From: Carex sylvatica
Lineage: Eukaryota; Streptophyta; Magnoliopsida; Poales; Cyperaceae
Length of the DNA stretch: 61,459 nt
Direction of reading: 5' to 3'
NCBI GenBank assembly: GCA_964058845.1
Contig: CAXKVR010000218.1
Span: 1-61,459, forward strand
The position numbers were made by a program, and so were the translations under genes. Shown here piece by piece: positions 43,570 through 56,422 of the stretch. The notes under the pieces are model-generated. The model ran no database searches. It was not told the DNA's origin and worked only from the letters and a program-made list of their open reading frames with translations. Every line of letters starts with the position of its first letter. Position 1 is the first letter of the stretch.

Positions 43570-46500
43570 ACTTGTGTCTCTATATGGCAAAATAATAGGG
43601 CATATACAACCCTAGCATAACACTTCAATTGAAGGTGTTTGAAGCACATAGTAATGTCTCTATATGGCAAGATAATAGGGTATTTACGACCCTAATACAA
43701 CACTCCAATTGAAGGTGTTTGGACTGCTATAGTAGTGTCTCTATATGGTAAGATAATAGGCATTTAGAAGCCTAATACAACACTCTAATTGAAGGTGTTT
43801 GGAGAACTCTATTAGTGTGTCTATATGGCAAGATAAAATGGCATTTACAACCCAAATACAACACTCCAATTGAAGGTGTTTGGAGCACTCTTGTAATGTC
43901 TCCAGATTGCAAGATAATAGGACATTTACAACCCTAATGCAACACTCCAATTGAAGGTGTTGGGAGCATTATAGTAGTGTCTCTATATGACAAGATAATA
44001 GGGCATTTACAACCCAAATACAACACTGCAATTGATGGTGTTTGGAGCACTCCAGTAATGCTTCGAGGTGGCAAGATAATAGGGTATTTCCAATCCTAAT
44101 ACAGCACTCCAATTGAAGGTGTTTGGAGTATTCTAGTAGTCTCTATATGGCTAGAGAATAAGGTATTTACAACCCTAATATAACACTCGAATTAAAGGTC
44201 TTTGGAGCACTCTAGTAGTATCTGCAGATGACAAGATAATAGGGCATTTACAACCCTAATGAAACACTAAAATTCAAGGTGTTTGGAGCACTCATGCATT
44301 GTCTCTATATTGTGAGATAATAATGCATTAAAAACCCTAATAGAACACTCAAATTGAAGGTGTTTGGAGCACTCTAGTAGTGTATCCAGATTGAAATAAC
44401 ATTGGGCATTTACAACCCTGATACAACACGCGAATTGAAGGTGTTTCGAGCACTCTAGTACTGTCTCCAGATGGCAAGACAATAGGACATTTACTACTGT
44501 AATACTACACTCTAATTGAAAGTGTTTGGAGCCCTCTAGTAGTGTCTCTATATGGCAAAATAATAGGGCATATACAACCCAAATACAACACTCTAATTGA
44601 AGGTGTTTGCAGCACTCCAGTAGTGTATATGGCAAGATAATAGGGTATTTACGATGCTAATACAACGCTCCATTTGAAGGTGTTTGGACTGATCTAGTAG
44701 TGTCTCTATATGGCAAGATAATAGAGCATATACAACCCAAATACAACACTTCAATTGAAGGTGTTTGGAGCAATTTTGTTATGTCTCCAGATTGCAAGAA
44801 AATAGGGCATTTACAACCCTAATACAACACTACAATTGAAGGTGTTTGGAGTATTCTAGTAGTGTCTCTATATGGCAAGATAATAGAGTATTTACAAGCC
44901 TAATAAATCACTCCAATTGAAGGTGTTTGGTGCACTCTAGTAGTATTTTTATGGCAAGATAATGGGGCATTTACAACCCAAATACAACACTCCAATTGAT
45001 TGTCTTTGGAGCACTCTAGTAATGTCTCCAGGTGGCAAGATAATAGGGCATTTACAATTCTAATACATCACTCCAATTAAAGGTGCTTGGAGCATTCTAG
45101 TAGTGTCTCTATATGGCTAGACAATATGGCATTTACAACCCTAATACAACACTCGAATTGAAGGTCTTTGGAGCACTCTAGTAGTATCTGCAGATGACAA
45201 GATAACAGGGCATTTACAACCCTAATGAAACACTAAAATTCAAGGTGTTTGGAGCACTCATGCAGTGTCTCTATATTGTGAGATAATAATACATTAAAAA
45301 TCCTAATAGAACACTCAAATTGAAGGTGTTTGGAGCACTCTAGTAGTGTATCCAGATTGAAATAAAATTGGGCATTTACAACCCTGATACAACACTCTAA
45401 TTGAACGTGTTTGGAGAAGTCTAGTAGTGTCTCCAGATGAGAAGATAATAGGGCATTTACAGCCCTAATACAACACTCCAATTGAAAGTGTTTGGATCAC
45501 CCTAGTAGTGTCTCTATATGAAAAGATAATAGGGCATTTACAACCATAATACAACACTCAAATTGAATGTGGTTGGAGCACTCTAGTAGTATCTCTATAT
45601 AGCAAGACAATAGAACATTTACAACCTTAATAAAACACCCCAATTGAAGATCTTTGGAGCACTCTAGTAGTGTTTCCAGATGGCAAGACAATAGGGCATT
45701 TACAACCCTAGGAAAACACTTGAATTGAAAGTTTTTGGAGCTCCATTGTAGTATCTCTATATGGCAAGACAATAGGGCATTTACAACCATAATAAGACAC
45801 TCAAATTGAAGGTGTTTGGAGCACTCTAGTAGTGTCTCAAGATTGCAAGATAATACAACATTTACAACCATAATAAAACACCCCAATTGAAGGTCTTTGA
45901 AGCACTCTAGTATGTCTCCAGATAATATGGCATTTACAACCCTAATGAAACACTTGAATTCAAGGTGTATGGAGCATTCTTGCAGTGTCTCTATATGGCA
46001 AGATAGTAATGCATGTACAACCCTAATACCACACTTCAATTGAAGGTGTTTGGAGCACTCTAGTAGTGTCTCCATATCGCAAGATAATAGGGCATTTGCA
46101 ACCCTTGCACAACACTATAATTGAAGGTGTTTGGACCAGTCTAGTAGTTTCTCCAGATGGAAAGGTAATAGGGCATTTACAACCATAATACATCACTCAA
46201 ATTGAAGGTGTTTGGAGCACTCTAGTAGTGTCTCCAGATTGCAAGATAATAGAACATTTACAACCATAATAAAAACACCCCAATTGTAGGTGTTTGGAGC
46301 ATTCTAATAGTGTCTCTATATTGCAAGATAATAGGTCATTTACAACCATAATACAGCACTCAAATTGAAGGTGTTTGGAGCACTCTAGTAGTATCTCCAG
46401 ATTGCAAGATAATAGAGCAGTTACAACCTTAATAAAACACCCCAATTGAAGGTGTTTCGAGCATTCTAGTAGTGTCGCTATATGGCAAGATAAACGGGCA

Positions 46501-48727
46501 TTTACTATCCTAGTACAACACTCCAATTGAAGGTGTTCGGAGCACTATCGTAGTGCCTCCAGATGGCAAGATAATATGACATTTACAACTCTAATACAAC
46601 ACTCCAATTGAAAGTGTTTGCAGCACTCTATTATTGTCTCTATATGGCAAAATAATAGGGCATATACAATCGTAATACGACACTCTAATTGAAGGTGTTT
46701 GGTCCACTCGAGTAGTGTCTCCCGATTCCAAGGTAATAAGGCATTTACAACCCTAGTACAACACTCCAATTGAAGGTGTTTGAAGCACTCTAGTAGTGTC
46801 TCTATATGGAAAGTTAATTGGGCATTTACAACTCTAATAGTACACTCCAATTCAAGGTGTGTGGAGCACTCTAGTAGTGTCTCTATATGGCACTATAATA
46901 GGGCATTTTCAACACTAATACAATTATCCTATTGAAGGCGTTTGGAGCACTCTAGTAGTGTCTCCAGATGGCAAGATAACAGGGCACTCACAACCCTAAT
47001 ACAACACTCCAATTGAAGGTGTTTGGAGCACTCTAGTAGTTTCTCCAGATTGTAAGATAATATGGCATTTATAGCCCCAATAAAACACTCCAATTGACGG
47101 TCTATGGAGCACTCTTGTAGTGTCTCGATATGGCAAGACTATAAGGCATTTGCAACCAAAATAAAACACTCCAATTGAAGGTGTTTGGAACACTCTAGTA
47201 GTGTGTCTCGATATGGCAAGATAATAGGGCATTGACAACCCAAATACAACAGTCCAATTGAAGGTGTTCGGAGCACTCTAGTTGTGTCTCCATTTTGCAA
47301 GATAATAGGACATTTACAACCCTGATACAACACTCTAATTGAACATGTTTGGAGCACCCTAGTAGTGTCTTTATATGACAAGATAATAGGGCATTTACAG
47401 CCCTAATACAACCCTCCAATTGAAAGTGTTTGGAGCACCCTATTAGTGTCTCTATATGACAAGATAATAGGGCATTTACAACCATAATACAACACTCAAA
47501 TTGAATGTGGTTGCAGCACTCTTGTAGTATCTCTATATAGCAAGATAATAGAACATTTACAAACTTAATAAAACACCCCAATTGAAGATCTTTGGAGCAC
47601 TCTAGTAGTGTTTCCAGATGGCAAAACAATAGGGCATTTACAACCCTAAGAAAACACTTGAATTGAAGGTTTTTGGAGCTCCCTAGTAGTGTCTCTATAT
47701 GACTTGATAATAGGGCATTTACAACCATAATACAACACTCAAATTGAATGTGGTTGGAGCACTCTTGCAGTGTCTCTATATGGCAAGATAGTAATGCATG
47801 TACAACCCTAATACCACACTGCAATTGAAGGTGTTTGGAGCACTCTAGTAGAGTCTCCAGATGGCAAGATCATAGAGCATTTGCAACCCTTGCACAACAC
47901 TCTAATTGAAGGTGTTTGGTGCAGTCTAGTAGTGTCTCCAGATGGAAAGGCAATAGGGCATTTACAACCATAACACATCACGCAAATTGAAGGTGTTTGG
48001 AGCACTCTAGTAGTGCCTCCAGATTGCATGATAATAGAACATTTACAACCATAATAAAACACCCCAATTGTAGGTGTTTGGAGCATTCTAATAGTGTCTC
48101 TATATGGCAAGATAATAGGGCATTTACAACCATAATACAGCACTCAAATTGAAGGTGTTTCGAGCACTCTAGTAGTGTCTCCAGATTGCAAGATAATAGA
48201 GCAGTTACAACCTTAATAAAACACCCCAATTGAAGGTGTTTCGAGCATTCCAGTAGTGTCGCTATATGGCAAGATAAAAGGGCATTTACTATCCTAGTAC
48301 AACACTCCAATTGAAGGTGTTCGGAGCACTATCGTAGTGCCTCCAGATGGCAAGATAATAGGACATTTACAACTCTAATATAATACAACACTCTAATTGA
48401 AAGTGTTTGCAGCACTCTATTATTGTCTCTATATGGCGAAATAATATTGCATATACAATCGTAATACGACACTCTAATTGAAGGTGTTTGGTCCACTCAA
48501 GTAGTGTCTCCCGATTCCAAGGTAATAGGGAATTTACAACCATAATAAAACACTCCAATTGAGGTGTTTCAAGCACTCAAGTAGTGTCTCTATATGGCAC
48601 TTTAACCGGGCATTTCCAACTCTAATACAATTATCTAATTGAAGGTGTTTGGAGCACTCTAGTACTGTCTCCAGATGGCAAGATAACAGGGACACACAAC
48701 CCTAATACAACACTCCAATTGAAGGTG

Positions 48728-51700
48728 TTTGGGGCACTCTAGTAGTGTCTCGATATGGCAAGAATATAAGGCATTTGCAACCAAAATAAAACACTTCAAT
48801 TGAAGGTGTTTGGAGTACTCAAGTTGTGTCTCTATATGGCAAGATAATAGGGCATTTACAACCCAAATACAAGACTTCAATTGAAGGTGTTTGGAGCACT
48901 CTAGTAGTGTCTCCACATTGCAAGATAATAAGGCATTTAAAAACCGAATAAGACACTCCAATTGATGGTCTTTGGAGCCCTCTTGTTGTGTCTCGATATG
49001 ACAAGATAATAAGTCATTTACAACCCTAATAAAACACTCCAATTCAAGGTGTTTGGAGCACTCTAGTAGTGTCTCCATATCGCAAGATAATAGGGCACTC
49101 ACAACCCTAATACTGCACTCCAATTGAAGGTGTTTGGAGCACTCTAGTAGTTTCTCCGGATTGCAAGTTAATATGGCATTTATAGCCCCAATAAAACACT
49201 CCAATTGACGGTCTTTGTAGAACTCTTGTAGTGTCTTGATATGGCAAGAATATAAGGCATTTGCAACCAAAATAAAACAATTCAATTGAAGGTGTTTGGA
49301 GCACTCAAGTTGTGTCTCTATATGGCAAGATAATAGGGCATTTACAACCCAAATACAACACTCCAATTGAAGGTGTTTGGAGCACTCTAGTAGTGTCTCC
49401 AGATTGCAAGATAATAAGGCATTTAAAACCCTAATAACACACTCAAATTGACGGTCTTTGGAGCCCTCTAGTTGTGTCTCGATATGACAAGATAATAAGT
49501 CATTTACAACCCTAATAAAACACTCCAATTGGAGGTGTTTCGAGCACTCTAATTGTGTCTCCAGGTTTCTATATAATAGGGCATTTACAATCATAATACA
49601 ACACTCCAGTTGAAAGGGTTTGGAGCACTTTAGTAGTGTATCTGTATGGCCAAATAATAGGGCCTTTTCTATCCTAATACAACACTTCAATTGAAGGTGT
49701 TTGGAACACTCTAGTAGTGTGTCTCTATATGGCAAGATAATAGGTCAATACAACCCAAATACAACAGTCCAATTGAAGGTGTTTGGAGCACTCTAGTTGT
49801 GTCTCCATTTTGCAAGATAATAGAACATTTACAACCCTGATACAACTCTCTAATTGAACGTGTTTGGAGCACCCTAGTAGTGTCTCTATATGACAAGATA
49901 ATAGGGCATTTACAGCCCTAATACAACACTCCAATTGAAAGTGTTTGGAGCACCATAGTAGTGTCTCTATATGACAAGATAATAGGGCATTACAACCATA
50001 ATACAACACTCAAATTGAATGTGGTTGCAGCACTCTTGTAGTATCTCTATATAGCAAGATAATAGAACATTTACAACCTTAATAAAACACCCCAATTGAA
50101 GATCTTTGGAGCACTCTAGTAGTGTTTCCAGATGGCAAGACAATAGGGCATTTACAACCCTAAGAAAACACTTGTATAGAAGGTTTTTGGAGCTCCCTAG
50201 TAGTGTCTCTATATGACAAGATAATAGGGCATATACAACCATAATACAACACTCAAATTGAATGTGGTTGGAGCACTCTTGCAGTGTCTCTATATGGCAA
50301 GATAGTAATGCATGTACAACCCTAATACCACACTGCAATTGAAGGTGTTTGGAGCGCTCTAGTAGAGTCTCCAGATGGCAAGATAATAGAGCATTTGCAA
50401 CCCTTCCACAACACTCTAATTGAAGGTGTTCGGTGCAGTCTAGTAGTGTCTCCAGATGGAAAGGCAATAGGGCATTTACAACCATAACACATCACGCAAA
50501 TTGAAGGTGTTTGGAGCACTCTAGTAGTGCCTCCAGATTGCACGATAATAGAACATTTACAACACTAAGAAAACACTTGAATTGAAGGTTTTTGGAGCTC
50601 CCTTGTAGTGTCTCTATATGGCAAGACAATAGGGCATTTACAACGATAATAAAACACTCAAATTGAAGGTGTTTGGAGCACTCTAGTAGTGTCTCAAGAT
50701 TGAAAGATACTACAACATTTAAAACCATAATAAAACACCCCAATTGAAGGTCTTCCAAGCACTCCAGTATGTCTCCAGATAATATGGCATTCACAACCCT
50801 AATATAACACTCCAATTGAAGGTATTTGGGGCACTCTAGTAGTGTCTCGATATGGCAAGAATATAAGGCATTTGCAACCAAAATAAAACACTTCAATTGA
50901 AGGTGTTTGGAGTACTCAAGTTGTGTCTCTATATGGCAAGATAATAGGGCATTTACAACCCAAATACAAGACTTCAATTGAAGGTGTTTGGAGCACTCTA
51001 GTAGTGTCTCCACATTGCAAGATAATAAGGCATTTAAAAACCGAATAAGACACTCCAATTGATGGTCTTTGGAGCCCTCTTGTTGTGTCTCGATATGACA
51101 AGATAATAAGTCATTTACAACCCTAATAAAACACTCCAATTCAAGGTGTTTGGAGCACTCTAGTAGTGTCTCCATATCGCAAGATAATAGGGCACTCACA
51201 ACCCTAATACTGCACTCCAATTGAAGGTGTTTGGAGCACTCTAGTAGTTTCTCCGGATTGCAAGTTAATATGGCATTTATAGCCCCAATAAAACACTCCA
51301 ATTGACGGTCTTTGTAGAACTCTTGTAGTGTCTTGATATGGCAAGAATATAAGGCATTTGCAACCAAAATAAAACAATTCAATTGAAGGTGTTTGGAGCA
51401 CTCAAGTTGTGTCTCTATATGGCAAGATAATAGGGCATTTACAACCCAAATACAACACTCCAATTGAAGGTGTTTGGAGCACTCTAGTAGTGTCTCCAGA
51501 TTGCAAGATAATAAGGCATTTAAAACCCTAATAACACACTCAAATTGACGGTCTTTGGAGCCCTCTAGTTGTGTCTCGATATGACAAGATAATAAGTCAT
51601 TTACAACCCTAATAAAACACTCCAATTGGAGGTGTTTCGAGCACTCTAATTGTGTCTCCAGGTTTCTATATAATAGGGCATTTACAATCATAATACAACA

Positions 51701-54700
51701 CTCCAGTTGAAAGGGTTTGGAGCACTTTAGTAGTGTATCTGTATGGCCAAATAATAGGGCCTTTTCTATCCTAATACAACACTTCAATTGAAGGTGTTTG
51801 GAACACTCTAGTAGTGTGTCTCTATATGGCAAGATAATAGGTCAATACAACCCAAATACAACAGTCCAATTGAAGGTGTTTGGAGCACTCTAGTTGTGTC
51901 TCCATTTTGCAAGATAATAGAACATTTACAACCCTGATACAACACTCTAATTGAACGTGTTTGGAGCACCCTAGTAGTGTCTCTATATGACAAGATAATA
52001 GGGCATTTACAGCCCTAATACAACACTCCAATTGAAAGTGTTTGGAGCACCATAGTAGTGTCTCTATATGACAAGATAATAGGGCATTACAACCATAATA
52101 CAACACTCAAATTGAATGTGGTTGCAGCACTCTTGTAGTATCTCTATATAGCAAGATAATAGAACATTTACAACCTTAATAAAACACCCCAATTGAAGAT
52201 CTTTGGAGCACTCTAGTAGTGTTTCCAGATGGCAAGACAATAGGGCATTTACAACCCTAAGAAAACACTTGTATAGAAGGTTTTTGGAGCTCCCTAGTAG
52301 TGTCTCTATATGACAAGATAATAGGGCATATACAACCATAATACAACACTCAAATTGAATGTGGTTGGAGCACTCTTGCAGTGTCTCTATATGGCAAGAT
52401 AGTAATGCATGTACAACCCTAATACCACACTGCAATTGAAGGTGTTTGGAGCGCTCTAGTAGAGTCTCCAGATGGCAAGATAATAGAGCATTTGCAACCC
52501 TTCCACAACACTCTAATTGAAGGTGTTCGGTGCAGTCTAGTAGTGTCTCCAGATGGAAAGGCAATAGGGCATTTACAACCATAACACATCACGCAAATTG
52601 AAGGTGTTTGGAGCACTCTAGTAGTGCCTCCAGATTGCACGATAATAGAACATTTACAACACTAAGAAAACACTTGAATTGAAGGTTTTTGGAGCTCCCT
52701 TGTAGTGTCTCTATATGGCAAGACAATAGGGCATTTACAACGATAATAAAACACTCAAATTGAAGGTGTTTGGAGCACTCTAGTAGTGTCTCAAGATTGA
52801 AAGATACTACAACATTTAAAACCATAATAAAACACCCCAATTGAAGGTCTTCCAAGCACTCCAGTATGTCTCCAGATAATATGGCATTCACAACCCTAAT
52901 ATAACACTCCAATTGAAGGTATTTGGGGCACTCTAGTAGTGTCTCGATATGGCAAGAATATAAGGCATTTGCAACCAAAATAAAACACTTCAATTGAAGG
53001 TGTTTGGAGTACTCAAGTTGTGTCTCTATATGGCAAGATAATAGGGCATTTACAACCCAAATACAAGACTTCAATTGAAGGTGTTTGGAGCACTCTAGTA
53101 GTGTCTCCACATTGCAAGATAATAAGGCATTTAAAAACCGAATAAGACACTCCAATTGATGGTCTTTGGAGCCCTCTTGTTGTGTCTCGATATGACAAGA
53201 TAATAAGTCATTTACAACCCTAATAAAACACTCCAATTCAAGGTGTTTGGAGCACTCTAGTAGTGTCTCCATATCGCAAGATAATAGGGCACTCACAACC
53301 CTAATACTGCACTCCAATTGAAGGTGTTTGGAGCACTCTAGTAGTTTCTCCGGATTGCAAGTTAATATGGCATTTATAGCCCCAATAAAACACTCCAATT
53401 GACGGTCTTTGTAGAACTCTTGTAGTGTCTTGATATGGCAAGAATATAAGGCATTTGCAACCAAAATAAAACAATTCAATTGAAGGTGTTTGGAGCACTC
53501 AAGTTGTGTCTCTATATGGCAAGATAATAGGGCATTTACAACCCAAATACAACACTCCAATTGAAGGTGTTTGGAGCACTCTAGTAGTGTCTCCAGATTG
53601 CAAGATAATAAGGCATTTAAAACCCTAATAACACACTCAAATTGACGGTCTTTGGAGCCCTCTAGTTGTGTCTCGATATGACAAGATAATAAGTCATTTA
53701 CAACCCTAATAAAACACTCCAATTGGAGGTGTTTCGAGCACTCTAATTGTGTCTCCAGGTTTCTATATAATAGGGCATTTACAATCATAATACAACACTC
53801 CAGTTGAAAGGGTTTGGAGCACTTTAGTAGTGTATCTGTATGGCCAAATAATAGGGCCTTTTCTATCCTAATACAACACTTCAATTGAAGGTGTTTGGAA
53901 CACTCTAGTAGTGTGTCTCTATATGGCAAGATAATAGGTCAATACAACCCAAATACAACAGTCCAATTGAAGGTGTTTGGAGCACTCTAGTTGTGTCTCC
54001 ATTTTGCAAGATAATAGAACATTTACAACCCTGATACAACACTCTAATTGAACGTGTTTGGAGCACCCTAGTAGTGTCTCTATATGACAAGATAATAGGG
54101 CATTTACAGCCCTAATACAACACTCCAATTGAAAGTGTTTGGAGCACCATAGTAGTGTCTCTATATGACAAGATAATAGGGCATTACAACCATAATACAA
54201 CACTCAAATTGAATGTGGTTGCAGCACTCTTGTAGTATCTCTATATAGCAAGATAATAGAACATTTACAACCTTAATAAAACACCCCAATTGAAGATCTT
54301 TGGAGCACTCTAGTAGTGTTTCCAGATGGCAAGACAATAGGGCATTTACAACCCTAAGAAAACACTTGTATAGAAGGTTTTTGGAGCTCCCTAGTAGTGT
54401 CTCTATATGACAAGATAATAGGGCATATACAACCATAATACAACACTCAAATTGAATGTGGTTGGAGCACTCTTGCAGTGTCTCTATATGGCAAGATAGT
54501 AATGCATGTACAACCCTAATACCACACTGCAATTGAAGGTGTTTGGAGCGCTCTAGTAGAGTCTCCAGATGGCAAGATAATAGAGCATTTGCAACCCTTC
54601 CACAACACTCTAATTGAAGGTGTTCGGTGCAGTCTAGTAGTGTCTCCAGATGGAAAGGCAATAGGGCATTTACAACCATAACACATCACGCAAATTGAAG

Positions 54701-56422
54701 GTGTTTGGAGCACTCTAGTAGTGCCTCCAGATTGCACGATAATAGAACATTTACAACACTAAGAAAACACTTGAATTGAAGGTTTTTGGAGCTCCCTTGT
54801 AGTGTCTCTATATGGCAAGACAATAGGGCATTTACAACGATAATAAAACACTCAAATTGAAGGTGTTTGGAGCACTCTAGTAGTGTCTCAAGATTGAAAG
54901 ATACTACAACATTTAAAACCATAATAAAACACCCCAATTGAAGGTCTTCCAAGCACTCCAGTATGTCTCCAGATAATATGGCATTCACAACCCTAATATA
55001 ACACTCCAATTGAAGGTATTTGGGGCACTCTAGTAGTGTCTCGATATGGCAAGAATATAAGGCATTTGCAACCAAAATAAAACACTTCAATTGAAGGTGT
55101 TTGGAGTACTCAAGTTGTGTCTCTATATGGCAAGATAATAGGGCATTTACAACCCAAATACAAGACTTCAATTGAAGGTGTTTGGAGCACTCTAGTAGTG
55201 TCTCCACATTGCAAGATAATAAGGCATTTAAAAACCGAATAAGACACTCCAATTGATGGTCTTTGGAGCCCTCTTGTTGTGTCTCGATATGACAAGATAA
55301 TAAGTCATTTACAACCCTAATAAAACACTCCAATTCAAGGTGTTTGGAGCACTCTAGTAGTGTCTCCATATCGCAAGATAATAGGGCACTCACAACCCTA
55401 ATACTGCACTCCAATTGAAGGTGTTTGGAGCACTCTAGTAGTTTCTCCGGATTGCAAGTTAATATGGCATTTATAGCCCCAATAAAACACTCCAATTGAC
55501 GGTCTTTGTAGAACTCTTGTAGTGTCTTGATATGGCAAGAATATAAGGCATTTGCAACCAAAATAAAACAATTCAATTGAAGGTGTTTGGAGCACTCAAG
55601 TTGTGTCTCTATATGGCAAGATAATAGGGCATTTACAACCCAAATACAACACTCCAATTGAAGGTGTTTGGAGCACTCTAGTAGTGTCTCCAGATTGCAA
55701 GATAATAAGGCATTTAAAACCCTAATAACACACTCAAATTGACGGTCTTTGGAGCCCTCTAGTTGTGTCTCGATATGACAAGATAATAAGTCATTTACAA
55801 CCCTAATAAAACACTCCAATTGGAGGTGTTTCGAGCACTCTAATTGTGTCTCCAGGTTTCTATATAATAGGGCATTTACAATCATAATACAACACTCCAG
55901 TTGAAAGGGTTTGGAGCACTTTAGTAGTGTATCTGTATGGCCAAATAATAGGGCCTTTTCTATCCTAATACAACACTTCAATTGAAGGTGTTTGGAACAC
56001 TCTAGTAGTGTGTCTCTATATGGCAAGATAATAGGTCAATACAACCCAAATACAACAGTCCAATTGAAGGTGTTTGGAGCACTCTAGTTGTGTCTCCATT
56101 TTGCAAGATAATAGAACATTTACAACCCTGATACAACACTCTAATTGAACGTGTTTGGAGCACCCTAGTAGTGTCTCTATATGACAAGATAATAGGGCAT
56201 TTACAGCCCTAATACAACACTCCAATTGAAAGTGTTTGGAGCACCATAGTAGTGTCTCTATATGACAAGATAATAGGGCATTACAACCATAATACAACAC
56301 TCAAATTGAATGTGGTTGCAGCACTCTTGTAGTATCTCTATATAGCAAGATAATAGAACATTTACAACCTTAATAAAACACCCCAATTGAAGATCTTTGG
56401 AGCACTCTAGTAGTGTTTCCAG
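48728..56422. repeat. 2,097-bp higher-order repeat, about 3.7 near-identical copies
   Basis: Blocks begin at about 48728, 50825, 52922 and 55019; the last is cut at about 56422. Each holds about 26 monomers. The conceptual translations of copies two, three and four are identical wherever compared, including a 446-codon frame at 50492-51832, 52589-53929 and 54686-56026. Copy one shows one visible substitution (ACTCTC for ACACTC near 49855). After 56422 the array switches to a more diverged stretch resembling 51659 onward. Confidence 0.92.

Noticed and set aside
50492..51832. 446-codon minus-strand frame (and its copies at 52589 and 54686) as a protein gene
   Set aside because: It is a translation of the satellite; the period is a multiple of three, a second minus-strand frame is also largely open, and no promoter or splice structure is visible.
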